This document shows positions 44,432-53,699 of a stretch of DNA of 64,000 nt, one piece after another; within the stretch, counting starts at the first letter, position 1; the number at the start of each line of letters is the position of its first letter. The notes under the pieces were generated by a model. That model made no database searches. It saw nothing but the letters and a program-made list of their open reading frames with translations, and was not told where the DNA came from. This DNA is from Natronorubrum tibetense GA33 (GTDB lineage Archaea; Halobacteriota; Halobacteria; Halobacteriales; Natrialbaceae). The translations under genes and the position numbers were made by a program. Location of the stretch: contig NZ_KB913017.1 in NCBI RefSeq assembly GCF_000383975.1, positions 1,215,001 through 1,279,000 on the forward strand, given 5' to 3'.

Positions 44432-46744
44432 TCAGTCCGACACCGACGGTTCGCCGGCGCGCTGGACATCGTAACCGACGAGATACCGTGCTCGCAGGAG
44501 CAACAGGAAGATCGTCGCCGCCGCGGCGGCCTGGATTGCCATTCCGACAGTCCCGCCGACGACGGAACCGAACATGGCGGCGAATCCAGCGACCACGTAG
44601 AACGCGCGGACGGGCAGTGACAGATCCTGCGCACCGTCAAAGCCGACCGTCGCGACGATCAGTCCGATCGTGCCCGCGAGGACGACCGGGAACGCAAAGA
44701 CCGTCATCGAGGTCCACTGGATCAGACTGTTGTTCGCAACGAACGCGAACGGAATGACGAACCCTGGCGCACCGATGCGCAGCGCCTGCACACAGGCAGT
44801 CATAAAGCTCGTCCCCGCGATCCGTGACCCGACTGCAACGGAGATTGCCACCGGCGGTGTGATCGCAGAGAGCATCGCGAAGTAGAACACGAACATGTGG
44901 GTCGTAATCTCGGGGACGCCGAGTTCGGACACGGCGTTTGCGATCAGGAACGCGACCAAAATGTAGGCCGCCGGCGTCGGCATACCGAGGCCGAAGGCGA
45001 TGCTCGCGATCATCGCGAGTACCAACACGAGCGCTAACCCGCCGGTAAAGCCCATGATCGACACGTCAGCGAAGCCGATAATTCCCGCACCGAGACGTCC
45101 GGTCATTCCGCTCGTCTCGAGTAACTCGACGATCAGCCCCATCGCCGCGAGTACGCCCACGAGCGGCGCCATCTCGAGTCCGCCCTGGTAGAGTCCGTCG
45201 ACGGTCTCCTTGCACGTGCCCACGACGGAGCGATAGGATCCGACGGCAAACTCCTTGAGCGTTGCTCCGTCCGTAGCTCCGGCCACTGCAGTGCCATCGT
45301 CGTCCAGTTTCGCCTGAACTCGTCGATCGACATCGAAGACGTCGATGAGATAATTTCGGACGAAGATGACCCCGACGATCGTGAGGATCGTGTAGAAGCC
45401 AGCCGTCAGGGGCGTAAACCGGAGGTAGATGAGCGTGTACAGCAGGACGATCAGCGGAATCAAGAAGTGCAGGCCGCTCAGGAGCACCCGCCAGTCGAAC
45501 GGCGAGAGGTCGGACGTCGTCCAGCCGAATTTGAGAATGCTGAAATGAACCGCCAGACAGACGCTCAGGTAGAACAGCGCCGCTGGGATCGTACCGGCCT
45601 GAACGATATCGAGGTACGGAACTTCGATGATGTCGGCCATGAGGAACGCGGCGACCCCCATGACGGGCGGCAGCATCTGTCCGCCGGCGGAGGCGACGGC
45701 CTCGATCGAGGCCGCGTAATCGTCGCGAACGCCCTGGTCCTGGATCATCGGGATCGTGAAGCTCCCGGTCGTCGCGGTGTTTGCCGCTGCACTGCCGGTG
45801 ATCGATCCCATGATCATACTCGAGATGACCGCGATCTGGACGACGCCGGTTCGCAACGTCCCGCCGAGTTCCGTGCCGACTTCGCGGATGTAATCCATGA
45901 GGCCGTACGCCTTGGCGATCCCGGCGAACATGATGAAGATCGCGACCCACGTCGATCCGATTCCCATGATCGTACTGTCGTAGATACCGGACTGCACGCC
46001 GAGAGCCGCCTCTTCGATGATCCCGGTGATGTCTTCGCCCGACCACGCGAGCAGGTCGGGGAGGAATGGTAACGTGCTCACGGCGGCGTGCGAGTAAACG
46101 ATCGCGAAGATGGCGACGGACGCGATAATCAGCCCGAAGGCCCGACGCGTCGCGTCGGTGACGAGGATTATCAGCGCTGCGCCGATGATGTGATCGGTCG
46201 TCGAGAACCCGAGAATGTGTGCATCACCGTCCAGGCGGTCGAACGCCCCGAAGATGTACGCCATCGTGACCAGCGAGAGGACGGCGAGTCCGATCGCGAG
46301 ATACGGATCGAACCGGCCGTAGACCCGTTTGAACTGCTGTACAGCACTCGACAGCCGTTGGCTCTTGAGACCGAGATCGTCGAGCAGCGTAACTTTCTCC
46401 GGTGGCTCCTGTAGTCGCTCCGGGTCCGCATCGTCGGCTGCTTCCGGATCATCGACATCGGACGGGTCGTCCAGTCGCTCTCTGAACTGTTGGCGAGCGT
46501 AATCCAGATAGTAGACCGCCAACCCCCAGCCGGTAAAGAGTACGACATACTCCGCCCGCTCGGAGAACACGAGCGCCGGGGGAATAAATGCTCTGAGAGA
46601 GATCCCGGCAGGAGACAGGTTTGTGAGAATATAGAACGCATAGTAGAGGGTAAGGGCAGTCAGAACTGCCGCCATAGTATACGTAATACCGTCTAACAGC
46701 CGGAGCAGTGTCAGTCGGCCGAAACGAGAGCGTTGGGTGGACAT
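44432..46744 (-). CDS. TRAP transporter, fused small and large permease subunits
   Basis: A 770-residue membrane protein combining DctQ-like (four helices, about 15-130) and DctM-like (about 170-670) parts, as is usual for TAXI-type TRAP systems. Signatures include MGIGSTWVAIFIMFAGIAKAYG, SGSAAANTATTGSFTIP, GGQMLPPVMGVAAFLMAD and FGLGMPTPAAYILVA. It drives sodium-coupled uptake of an organic acid delivered by the binding protein. The start lies only six bases after the TAXI gene stop, a tight operon; the ligase follows. Confidence 0.95.
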   Translation of the reverse strand: MSTQRSRFGRLTLLRLLDGITYTMAAVLTALTLYYAFYILTNLSPAGISLRAFIPPALVFSERAEYVVLFTGWGLAVYYLDYARQQFRERLDDPSDVDDPEAADDADPERLQEPPEKVTLLDDLGLKSQRLSSAVQQFKRVYGRFDPYLAIGLAVLSLVTMAYIFGAFDRLDGDAHILGFSTTDHIIGAALIILVTDATRRAFGLIIASVAIFAIVYSHAAVSTLPFLPDLLAWSGEDITGIIEEAALGVQSGIYDSTIMGIGSTWVAIFIMFAGIAKAYGLMDYIREVGTELGGTLRTGVVQIAVISSMIMGSITGSAAANTATTGSFTIPMIQDQGVRDDYAASIEAVASAGGQMLPPVMGVAAFLMADIIEVPYLDIVQAGTIPAALFYLSVCLAVHFSILKFGWTTSDLSPFDWRVLLSGLHFLIPLIVLLYTLIYLRFTPLTAGFYTILTIVGVIFVRNYLIDVFDVDRRVQAKLDDDGTAVAGATDGATLKEFAVGSYRSVVGTCKETVDGLYQGGLEMAPLVGVLAAMGLIVELLETSGMTGRLGAGIIGFADVSIMGFTGGLALVLVLAMIASIAFGLGMPTPAAYILVAFLIANAVSELGVPEITTHMFVFYFAMLSAITPPVAISVAVGSRIAGTSFMTACVQALRIGAPGFVIPFAFVANNSLIQWTSMTVFAFPVVLAGTIGLIVATVGFDGAQDLSLPVRAFYVVAGFAAMFGSVVGGTVGMAIQAAAAATIFLLLLRARYLVGYDVQRAGEPSVSD

Positions 46745-46750
46745 CGGTCG

Positions 46751-47827
46751 TTAGTTATCCAGCGCGTGTTCCAGTGCGCGCTCGAGACCGGGCGCGGTAC
46801 CGGAGCCACTTGGCGTCGGTGAGACCGTCATATCCGACTCGATGTCGGAGAGAGTCTCGAGGTCCATGTTGTTCGTGATGAAGAACCACGGCAGATCGTA
46901 GTAGTGGAAGATCTGCGTCATCTCGAAGTCGAGTTGGTCGAACGGCTCAACATCCTCCCGGAACTCGCGCGCCGTCCAGTTCTGGAGGAAGCCCATCTCG
47001 ATGCTTTCGTCGGCGATGTCGCCGATGTTTTCCTCCGTGCCGTCGCTCGTCTGAGCTTCGATGGATAGGTCGTCCAGATTTTCGTTCATGACCGACGCCA
47101 GCGCCTCGTTTGCGGCGTGACCCGTCGTCCCCTGCTCGGACGTTTTCATCCGGATCGTGTCGACTTCCAGCGTGTCGTCGGGTTCGTCTGCGCGCTCGAA
47201 CTCGTCGCTCCAGACATCCAGTTCCTCCTCGTAGAAGTCCGCAGCGGCCGGGTGGAACGGAATACCCTCGTAGGCGTTCTGCACCCAGAACTCCGGATCG
47301 TTGTGGAACGCAAAGATCCCGAACGCGTCGGCCAGTTCCTCTCGGACCTCCCACATGGTTTCGAGGTACGTGTAGACGACATCGTAATCGAGTGCCGCCT
47401 GGGAAACGAAGTTGTACGAGAATGATGGACACGGAATCTCACCGGGTACGTCAACGTCGTCGTTATCGGCCCCCTCCATCTCGTCCGTGTCCAGATCCTC
47501 GATGAGGAGCGTCTCGTCGCCCTGCCACGCCTCGTTCGTCTCGTCCGTGATATCGAGCACCCGGAACTCGTCGACCGACGCCATGGCTTCCTGGAGCCAA
47601 CCGGGCGTGATCGAGAAGTTCATCATTGTGCCAACGCCGACGTCTAACTGTCCCTCGTTCAGGGCACCGCCCTGTTCTGAGAAACTCACACTGATCCGCT
47701 CGTATCCGGAATCGTCGTCGTCTTCGCCGAAACAACCGGCAAGCGCCGTCGCGGTGCCGACGCCGGTCGCCGCGAGAAATGATCGTCGAGTCTGTTCGCT
47801 AAAGCTACCAGTGGGTCTCTCTACCAT
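46751..47827 (-). CDS. TAXI-type TRAP solute-binding lipoprotein with circularly permuted domain order
   Basis: A 358-residue extracytoplasmic receptor for the adjacent fused TRAP permease. The N-terminus has a Tat RR motif (TRRSFLAA, 13-20) and lipobox ending in Cys32. Then the order is unusual: residues about 42-215 match the C-terminal half of TAXI proteins (SVSFSEQGGALNEGQLDVGV, the PGWLQE hinge, EIPCPSFSY, VVYTYLETMWE, GIPFHPAAADFYEE), and residues about 222-358 match the normal N-terminal half (MKTSEQGTTGHAANEALASV, SIEAQTSDGTEENIG, then VSPTPSGSGTAPGL). The natural N- and C-ends are joined by an acidic linker (about 203-222), and the new ends fall at the interdomain hinge. A TTATAG box lies about 20 bases upstream of the start, indicating a leaderless transcript. 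Confidence 0.9.
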   Translation of the reverse strand: MVERPTGSFSEQTRRSFLAATGVGTATALAGCFGEDDDDSGYERISVSFSEQGGALNEGQLDVGVGTMMNFSITPGWLQEAMASVDEFRVLDITDETNEAWQGDETLLIEDLDTDEMEGADNDDVDVPGEIPCPSFSYNFVSQAALDYDVVYTYLETMWEVREELADAFGIFAFHNDPEFWVQNAYEGIPFHPAAADFYEEELDVWSDEFERADEPDDTLEVDTIRMKTSEQGTTGHAANEALASVMNENLDDLSIEAQTSDGTEENIGDIADESIEMGFLQNWTAREFREDVEPFDQLDFEMTQIFHYYDLPWFFITNNMDLETLSDIESDMTVSPTPSGSGTAPGLERALEHALDN

Positions 47828-48119
47828 GAGACCAGAGTCAATGCTATAAGGGTATAATAGTATCTATATTTGTTTGGCACTATTCATCAGATAGCTAAAC
47901 ACTGTTCGGATGATGTACAGCAAAGACTACGACTGCAACCCGAACGCACGCGAAGATCGCCTTTGACTCGAGCGGTTCTGGATCCCATCGTTCGGGAGCG
48001 GTCTGCGGATCAATCGTCGGTAACCTGTACACGTACCGACACGCTACACAGTCGCATGCAACCGGAATGACAACACGAGGACCACAATACCTATTGTGCC
48101 TATAACACTCATAAGAAGT

Positions 48120-49283
48120 ATGCTGGATTTCGTCAACCTCGAGAAGGACCTCGACCAGGAAGAGCGCATGATCCGGGACACGGCCCGGGAGTTCGTCGAA
48201 GAACACGTCAAGCCCGACATCGGCGAGCACTTCGAAAACGGCACGTTCCCAAAAGAGCTCATCGGCGAGATGGGTGAACTGGGCTTTTACGCGCCGAACC
48301 TCGAGGGCTACGGCTCGCCCAACGTCTCCGAGACGGCGTACGGACTCCTGATGCAGGAGCTCGAGGCCGGCGACTCGGGGCTGCGGTCGATGGCGTCGGT
48401 GCAGGGCGCACTCGTCATGTATCCCATCCACGCGTACGGTAGCGAGGAGCAGAAAGAAGAGTGGCTCCCGGCGATGGGGCGCGGTGAAGCGATCGGCTGC
48501 TTCGGCCTCACCGAACCCGAACACGGCTCGAACCCGACGGCCATGGAGACCTACGCCGAACGCGACTCCGACGGCTACGTCCTCAACGGCTCGAAAACGT
48601 GGATCACGAACTCGCCGATCTCGGACGTCGCGATCGTCTGGGCACGTGATCGCTCGAGCGAGGACGATCCCGTCCGCGGCTTCCTCGTCGAGACCGACCG
48701 CGACGGCGTCAGTACGAACAAGATCGACGAGAAGCTCTCGCTGCGCGCGTCGATCACGGGCGAGATCGGTCTCAACAACGTCCACGTGCCCGAGGAGAAC
48801 GTCCTCCCGGGCGTCTCGGGCATGAAGGGACCGCTGTCCTGTCTGACCCAGGCTCGCTACGGGATCGCCTGGGGAGCCATCGGCGCCGCTCGCGACTGCT
48901 TCGAGGAGGCCCGCCAGTACGCCAAAGATCGCGATCAGTTCGGCGGCCCGATCGGCCGGTTCCAGCTGCAACAGCGCAAACTCGCGGAGATGGGAACCCA
49001 GATCACGCTTGCCCAACTGCTTGCCTACCGACTCGCCGAACTCAAAGAGCGCGGCGAGATGCGCCCGCAGCACGTCTCGATGTCCAAGCGCAACAACGTT
49101 CGCATGGCGCGCAACCAGTCGCGGATCGCCCGTGAGATGCTCGGTGGTAACGGGATCACCACCGACTACTCCCCGATGCGTCACATGGCCAACCTCGAGA
49201 CGGTCTACACCTACGAGGGGACCCACGACATCCACACGCTCGTCCTCGGCGAGGAGTTCACCGGCATCGCGGCCTACGAGTAA
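48120..49283 (+). CDS. Acyl-CoA dehydrogenase of the glutaryl-CoA dehydrogenase type
   Basis: A 387-residue flavoenzyme. The segments CFGLTEPEHGSNPTAMET, GPLSCLTQARYGIAWGAIGA, EMLGGNGITTDYSPMRHM and especially TYEGTHDIHTLVLG are those of glutaryl-CoA dehydrogenase, which oxidises and decarboxylates glutaryl-CoA to crotonyl-CoA; the Glu of YEGTHD is the base. A plain acyl-CoA dehydrogenase role remains possible. It is divergent from the TAXI gene, with an AT-rich shared intergenic of about 290 bases that holds promoter-like TATA boxes for both. Confidence 0.9.
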   Translation: MLDFVNLEKDLDQEERMIRDTAREFVEEHVKPDIGEHFENGTFPKELIGEMGELGFYAPNLEGYGSPNVSETAYGLLMQELEAGDSGLRSMASVQGALVMYPIHAYGSEEQKEEWLPAMGRGEAIGCFGLTEPEHGSNPTAMETYAERDSDGYVLNGSKTWITNSPISDVAIVWARDRSSEDDPVRGFLVETDRDGVSTNKIDEKLSLRASITGEIGLNNVHVPEENVLPGVSGMKGPLSCLTQARYGIAWGAIGAARDCFEEARQYAKDRDQFGGPIGRFQLQQRKLAEMGTQITLAQLLAYRLAELKERGEMRPQHVSMSKRNNVRMARNQSRIAREMLGGNGITTDYSPMRHMANLETVYTYEGTHDIHTLVLGEEFTGIAAYE

Positions 49284-49506
49284 CCCCGCCCCTTGCAAAC
49301 GCCGTTTTTCGCCGACGCAGGCGTTCGACTGTCGAGTACGGCGATCGCCCCTCACGTCCAGCGCACCATCGGGACCGAGAGCGTTCTCTGTTTCACATAG
49401 CGGAACAGCAGGTTGGTCCGTCGAACGGGGGACAATTCGTTCCGCACAGCGACACGTTCGTTTTGCTATCCGGAACATTGATTGAGATCGTGACGTATAC
49501 CCGTGT

Positions 49507-50271
49507 ATGAGCACGCACGAGGCGGACGAAACCGACGCCGGGGTCTCGACGACACGGAAGACGTTCGAGATCCTCGAGTCGCTCAAAGCGGAGGAGGGGG
49601 TGACGATCACGGAACTCACGCGACGCACCGGATTGAGCAAGAGCACCGTCTATCGACACCTCACGACCCTCACCGACATGGGGTACGTCGTCGAACGCGA
49701 CGGCGGCTATTATATCGGATTTCGGCTCCTCGAGATCAGCGAACAGGCTCGAACCCGGAAGACGGGATACACGGCCGCGAAGCGAAAGGTGTTCGACCTG
49801 GGACAGGAGACCGACGAGCGGGCAGTATTCATCGTCGAAGAGGAAGGGGAGGGCGTCTACGTCCACCGATACGGCAGCCTCTCGGACACGATGATCGGCA
49901 AACGCCGACCGCTGCACTCGCTGGCCTCCGGGAAGGTTATTCTCGCGGAGTGGAACGACGACGCCGTCCGCGAGTTCGTCGAAGAGAACGGACTCGAGAC
50001 GATTACGGACAACACGATCACGGACCCCGACGTCCTCTACGAGGAACTCGAGCGCATCCGGGAGCGCGGCTACGCCGTGAACAACCAGGAGCATATGGAC
50101 GGCCTGCGTGGCGTCGCCGTTCCCGTCTACACCCCCGACGACGAATTCCTCGGCGCGCTCGGCGTCTTCGGCCCGACGAGCCGGTTCAAAGACGAGTACC
50201 TCCACGAGGAGTTGCCCAGTCTCCTCTGGGACAAGGCGGGCGAGATCAGAGTCACGCTGGCCTACGGCTGA
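49507..50271 (+). CDS. IclR-family transcriptional regulator, first copy
   Basis: A 254-residue regulator. The N-terminal winged helix-turn-helix (residues about 15-75; VTITELTRRTGLSKSTVYRH) is followed by the IclR effector domain (TDERAVFIVEEEGEGVYVHR ... RRPLHSLASGKVILAEW ... NNQEHMDGLRGVAVPV). It probably controls the adjoining acyl-CoA and TRAP genes in response to the imported acid. A TTTCACATAGCGGAA site at 49391-49405 resembles the TTCC-N7-GGAA sites found near the second IclR gene. Confidence 0.92.
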   Translation: MSTHEADETDAGVSTTRKTFEILESLKAEEGVTITELTRRTGLSKSTVYRHLTTLTDMGYVVERDGGYYIGFRLLEISEQARTRKTGYTAAKRKVFDLGQETDERAVFIVEEEGEGVYVHRYGSLSDTMIGKRRPLHSLASGKVILAEWNDDAVREFVEENGLETITDNTITDPDVLYEELERIRERGYAVNNQEHMDGLRGVAVPVYTPDDEFLGALGVFGPTSRFKDEYLHEELPSLLWDKAGEIRVTLAYG

Positions 50272-50499
50272 GTCGAGAGTTCGAATGCTGAACTGGGGGC
50301 CGGCGATACCGGCGCTCCTCCCCGCCGGTGATCGATCGATTCAGTCCCGTTTCCACCCGAATACAGCCGTTCATGGTGGCCAAGCGGTCCTGGTTCGTTC
50401 GCCCATCCGATACGCCGGCGAACGGCCAGCGCCCGCATAGTGAAACACGTCAGATCACCATCGAAACGACTTTCCACAGGTCACGAGTAGCCACGCCCC

Positions 50500-51117
50500 A
50501 TGGACGAGCGGAACAGGAGTCCCGGACCGATGCCAAAAGTCGCGCGGTTGCTCGAGAAGTACGACCTCGAGGGCGTCGGCGACGAACTCGAGGCCCAGTG
50601 GACCCACCCCGACGACCGCAAGAGTCTCCGGGCGCTCGCCGATTCGTTCAACGAACGCCTCCTCAGGGCTTCACTCGACGCCGAACGAATCGATACAATC
50701 ACCGAAGACGTCGGTCACCTCTACGAACTGCTCGACCGGACGACGGGCAGCCGTGGTGAGCAGTTACAGGCCAGGCGACGCCTCGAGCGGGACGGTGTCG
50801 ACGTCGAGACCCTGGTCGACGACTTCGTTTCGTATGGCGCAATCCGGTCGTACCTCACGAGCTATCGCGACGCGTCGCTTCCGGAGACGACCGACGGCGA
50901 CGTCCGCCGAACGGAACGGAACGCCATCGAAGGCCTCCGCCAGCGAACGGTCGCCGTAACCGAAAGCAAACTGGCTCGCCTCCGGAACACCGACCGACTG
51001 GATATCGGGTCGCATCGCGTACTCGCGAACGTCCAGGTCGTCTGTGAGGACTGCCACAGCCAGTACGACATCTCCGAACTGCTCGAGGCCGGCGGGTGCG
51101 ACTGCGACGCGCCGTAG
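50500..51117 (+). CDS. rdfA: Rod-determining factor RdfA family protein
   Basis: A 205-residue haloarchaeal protein matching RdfA, a factor required for rod-shaped cells. It has an N-terminal PKVARLLEKYDLEGVGDELEAQW segment, a helical core (SLRALADSFNERLLRASL) and a C-terminal zinc knuckle pair (VVCEDCHSQYDISELLEAGG, then CDCD). Haloarchaea often carry several paralogues, so equivalence to the characterised one is not certain. Start ATG 50500 is the first in frame; the next Met is ten codons on. Confidence 0.8.
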   Translation: MDERNRSPGPMPKVARLLEKYDLEGVGDELEAQWTHPDDRKSLRALADSFNERLLRASLDAERIDTITEDVGHLYELLDRTTGSRGEQLQARRRLERDGVDVETLVDDFVSYGAIRSYLTSYRDASLPETTDGDVRRTERNAIEGLRQRTVAVTESKLARLRNTDRLDIGSHRVLANVQVVCEDCHSQYDISELLEAGGCDCDAP

Positions 51118-51628
51118 CGTTCGAAACTGAACCCGACCGACGGTCGCCGGCTGCGAGTGACTGTTCAAAAACACATAACAAAAGTACAGCTGTTACTAGT
51201 TGTGCGCTGCCGGCGGGATTTGGTTGCCGATTCATTTCACAGAACCGTGCGAGCTACCAGTTATCGGAGAATGTAAGCTAATATATGACACTGGAGCAAC
51301 CGTTCCATTCGATAGCTGGTATCGAATCGGCGAGAGGCGACTCAATGCACGTTTTCCGGCTGACCAGTGCCCGTCTACGTGCGATAGCTCGTTGGCTCGC
51401 CTAGCCGTAACAGATACCGTCGTGTGACGGCGTTCGGTCGGCCGTAACGCCCGTTAACCGTACTATCACCAGATACCGGTTACTCGCCACACATGACATG
51501 GTTTAAACTGCTGTTCAGAATGTACAGATACCAGAGTAGTTATTCGACGACCGTCGGGCAATGGTCGGGTTCCTACGCGACAGCAGTGTGTTTTCCGGTC
51601 GCGAGAACCGCGACGAGAGCGCGGGTCG
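51118..51628. other. Intergenic region of about 510 bases without a clear gene
   Basis: It follows rdfA and faces the 3' end of the threonine-synthase-like gene. It contains AT-rich patches (ACACATAACAAAAG near 51170, TAAGCTAATATATG near 51275-51290, GACATGGTTTAAAC near 51496) that could be orphan promoters. Open frames of 60-75 residues are present on the plus strand but lack domains. Possibly the remains of a deleted gene. Confidence 0.4.
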
Positions 51629-52804
51629 TCAGTCGACGATCGCAGCGAGTTCTCGCTCGAGTCCCTCGAGGTCGATCGTCAGACTCCGGATTTCGGTCCC
51701 GTACCGCTCTTTGTACCCCGATCCGGTCAGAATCGCGACGACGTCGTCGTCCGGTTCGATGGAGCCCGATTGCGACAGGGTTCGGATTCCGGCGATGGCG
51801 ACCGCACTCGAGGGTTCGACGGACACACCGACCGTCGTCGACAGTCGATCCATCGCATCGCGGATCTCCGCGTCCGGGACGGAAACGACTTCGCCGCCGG
51901 TGTCTCGAGCGGCGGCGAGCGCGCGCGTTCCGCTCGGCGGATCGCTGTTCGCGATCGAAACCGCGATCGTGTCGTCAGCCGTCACCGGCGACACGGTGGC
52001 GCGCTCCTCACGATAGGCCGTCGCCACGGGATCGCACGCGGCCGCCTGCACGAGATAGAGTTTGGGTACGTCGTCGACGAGACCCGCTCGATTCAGCTCT
52101 CGGAGCGCCTTCCAGACCGCGCTCGCCTGACCGCCGCTGCTGACCGGGAGCGCGATCGCGTCCGGGGTCGTCGGCGAGCATTGCTCGAGAATCTCGTAGG
52201 CGACCGTCTTCTGTCCGGCGACGCGAAGCGGCGTATCGGAGTTGACGAAGGCGACGTCGGTCTCGAGCGCGAGCGTCTCGTGGTAGAGTTTTCCGTACTC
52301 GCCCTCGACACGGAAGAGGTGCGGATCGTGTCGCGCGATTAGCTCGAGACGCTCCCTGGGCGTGTCCGCCGGGACGAACACTGCACACTCGAGGTCGGCG
52401 TTCGCGGCGTACGCGCTCGTACTGAGCGCCATATTTCCGTGCGAAACCGTTCCGACCCACTCGTATCCGGCCTGGGCCGCGACGCTCACGCCGACCGCAC
52501 TCCCGCGATCTTTGAAACTTCCCGTTGGGTTCTGGCCCTCGTGTTTCAGCGAGAGCGAACAGCCGACGTACTCGTCCAGCCCCGCCGCGCGAACGAGTGG
52601 CGTCGTCCCTGGGGGAACGCCGGACGGCTCCGATACCGGAAGGACATCGGCGTAGCGCCACATGCCGCGGCTCCACTCGGCGTCGGGCCACTCGAAGTCG
52701 GTCGGATCGGTCTCGACCCAGAGGGGTTCGCCGCAGGAACAGCGGTTTCGGTCGTCGGTTTCGTACGTCCCCCCGCAGTCGTAGCAACACAGCTGTCCGT
52801 TCAT
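51629..52804 (-). CDS. Threonine-synthase-like PLP enzyme
   Basis: A 391-residue fold-type II PLP enzyme. A four-Cys zinc ribbon at the N-terminus (C7, C10, C22, C24) precedes PLP Lys98 in NPTGSFKDRGS, then the phosphate-binding SSGGQASAVW loop and LTGSGYKE near the end. It converts phosphohomoserine to threonine, or a related beta-replacement or elimination; haloarchaea carry several paralogues. It is divergent from the universal stress gene about 100 bases away. Confidence 0.88.
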   Translation of the reverse strand: MNGQLCCYDCGGTYETDDRNRCSCGEPLWVETDPTDFEWPDAEWSRGMWRYADVLPVSEPSGVPPGTTPLVRAAGLDEYVGCSLSLKHEGQNPTGSFKDRGSAVGVSVAAQAGYEWVGTVSHGNMALSTSAYAANADLECAVFVPADTPRERLELIARHDPHLFRVEGEYGKLYHETLALETDVAFVNSDTPLRVAGQKTVAYEILEQCSPTTPDAIALPVSSGGQASAVWKALRELNRAGLVDDVPKLYLVQAAACDPVATAYREERATVSPVTADDTIAVSIANSDPPSGTRALAAARDTGGEVVSVPDAEIRDAMDRLSTTVGVSVEPSSAVAIAGIRTLSQSGSIEPDDDVVAILTGSGYKERYGTEIRSLTIDLEGLERELAAIVD

Positions 52805-52909
52805 CCACGATAGCGGTCTCGCCGGAGCGACAAAACGCTTCCTTCGATCCGACTCGAGGAACGTCTCGAGGGGAAAATAGTTACATGGGTGGTGATACAA
52901 GAAGTGAAC

Positions 52910-53335
52910 ATGTATCGAGTCGTGCTCCCCGTCGGGTTGGACGAACAGCGGACCAATGCGGCTGTTTCGATGATCGAATCCCTTCCCGGCGAACCCGACG
53001 AACTCGAAGTAGTGGCACTGAACGTGTTCAAGGAGTTCGACGTGACCGACGAGGGCGGGCAAATCAAGTCCGCGGATTTCTACGACGAGGACGCATTTCC
53101 AGAGCGTGCAGAAGCCGCCCTTGAGTCGCTCGAAGAGACGGGCGTGACGGTCGTAAAACGGCGAGAGCACGGCGATCCGGCCGAGGCGATCCTCGAGGTG
53201 GCTGCGGATATCGATGCAGACGGGATCGTTATGTGCGGGCGGGATCGCAGCCCGACCGGGAAAGCGCTCTTCGGCAGCGTGACGCAGTCGGTGGTGCTCT
53301 CGGCGGACTGCCCCGTCGTTATCACGACCGAGTAG
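52910..53335 (+). CDS. Universal stress protein (UspA family)
   Basis: A 141-residue Rossmann-like protein starting MYRVVLPVGLDEQRTNAAV. The ATP-binding loop GRDRSPTGKALFGSVTQSVV lies near residues 109-128 and the terminal strand is CPVVITTE. It probably binds a nucleotide as a dimer. ATG 52910 is preferred to the in-frame 52889. A TAGTTACAT-like box precedes it by about 30 bases. Confidence 0.92.
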   Translation: MYRVVLPVGLDEQRTNAAVSMIESLPGEPDELEVVALNVFKEFDVTDEGGQIKSADFYDEDAFPERAEAALESLEETGVTVVKRREHGDPAEAILEVAADIDADGIVMCGRDRSPTGKALFGSVTQSVVLSADCPVVITTE

Positions 53336-53377
53336 CGTCGTTCGGCCGACGCCGTCGAAGGGGTTAGAGCGGGCGGA

Positions 53378-53587
53378 TCACTTGAGGTAGAGCACGTACA
53401 CCGTGATCGCCACGCCGAACGCGATGCTCGCGCCGACGGTGACGACCAGTGCGACCGACTGGTTCACTCGCAGTAGAGAAAATACACCCAGCGTGAACGT
53501 CGCGTACAGAAAAGCGAGAGAGACACCGAATCGAAACCACTCCCGCTGGCCGGAGAGCCCCGCGCCCTCGTCCTCGTCCGCGTTCAT
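53378..53587 (-). CDS. Small two-helix membrane protein
   Basis: Sixty-nine residues: a polar acidic N-terminus (MNADEDEGAGLSGQREW), then helices at about 20-38 (FGVSLAFLYATFTLGVFSL) and 45-67 (ALVVTVGASIAFGVAITVYVL). No family is recognised. Convergent with the universal stress gene. Confidence 0.7.
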   Translation of the reverse strand: MNADEDEGAGLSGQREWFRFGVSLAFLYATFTLGVFSLLRVNQSVALVVTVGASIAFGVAITVYVLYLK

Positions 53588-53699
53588 CGGTGCCTCCGTT
53601 CGGTGGTTGGACGCGACGCCCCGTGTAGTTTACCCACGAGACGGGTGTCGGTTACGACCCGGTCGATCCGCCGAACTCGAGCGCCAGGGGGTGGCGTCG

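Noticed and set aside
51200..51427. Plus-strand frame of 75 codons after rdfA
   Set aside because: Codon use and residue composition are unlike neighbouring genes and no motif or upstream promoter position fits.
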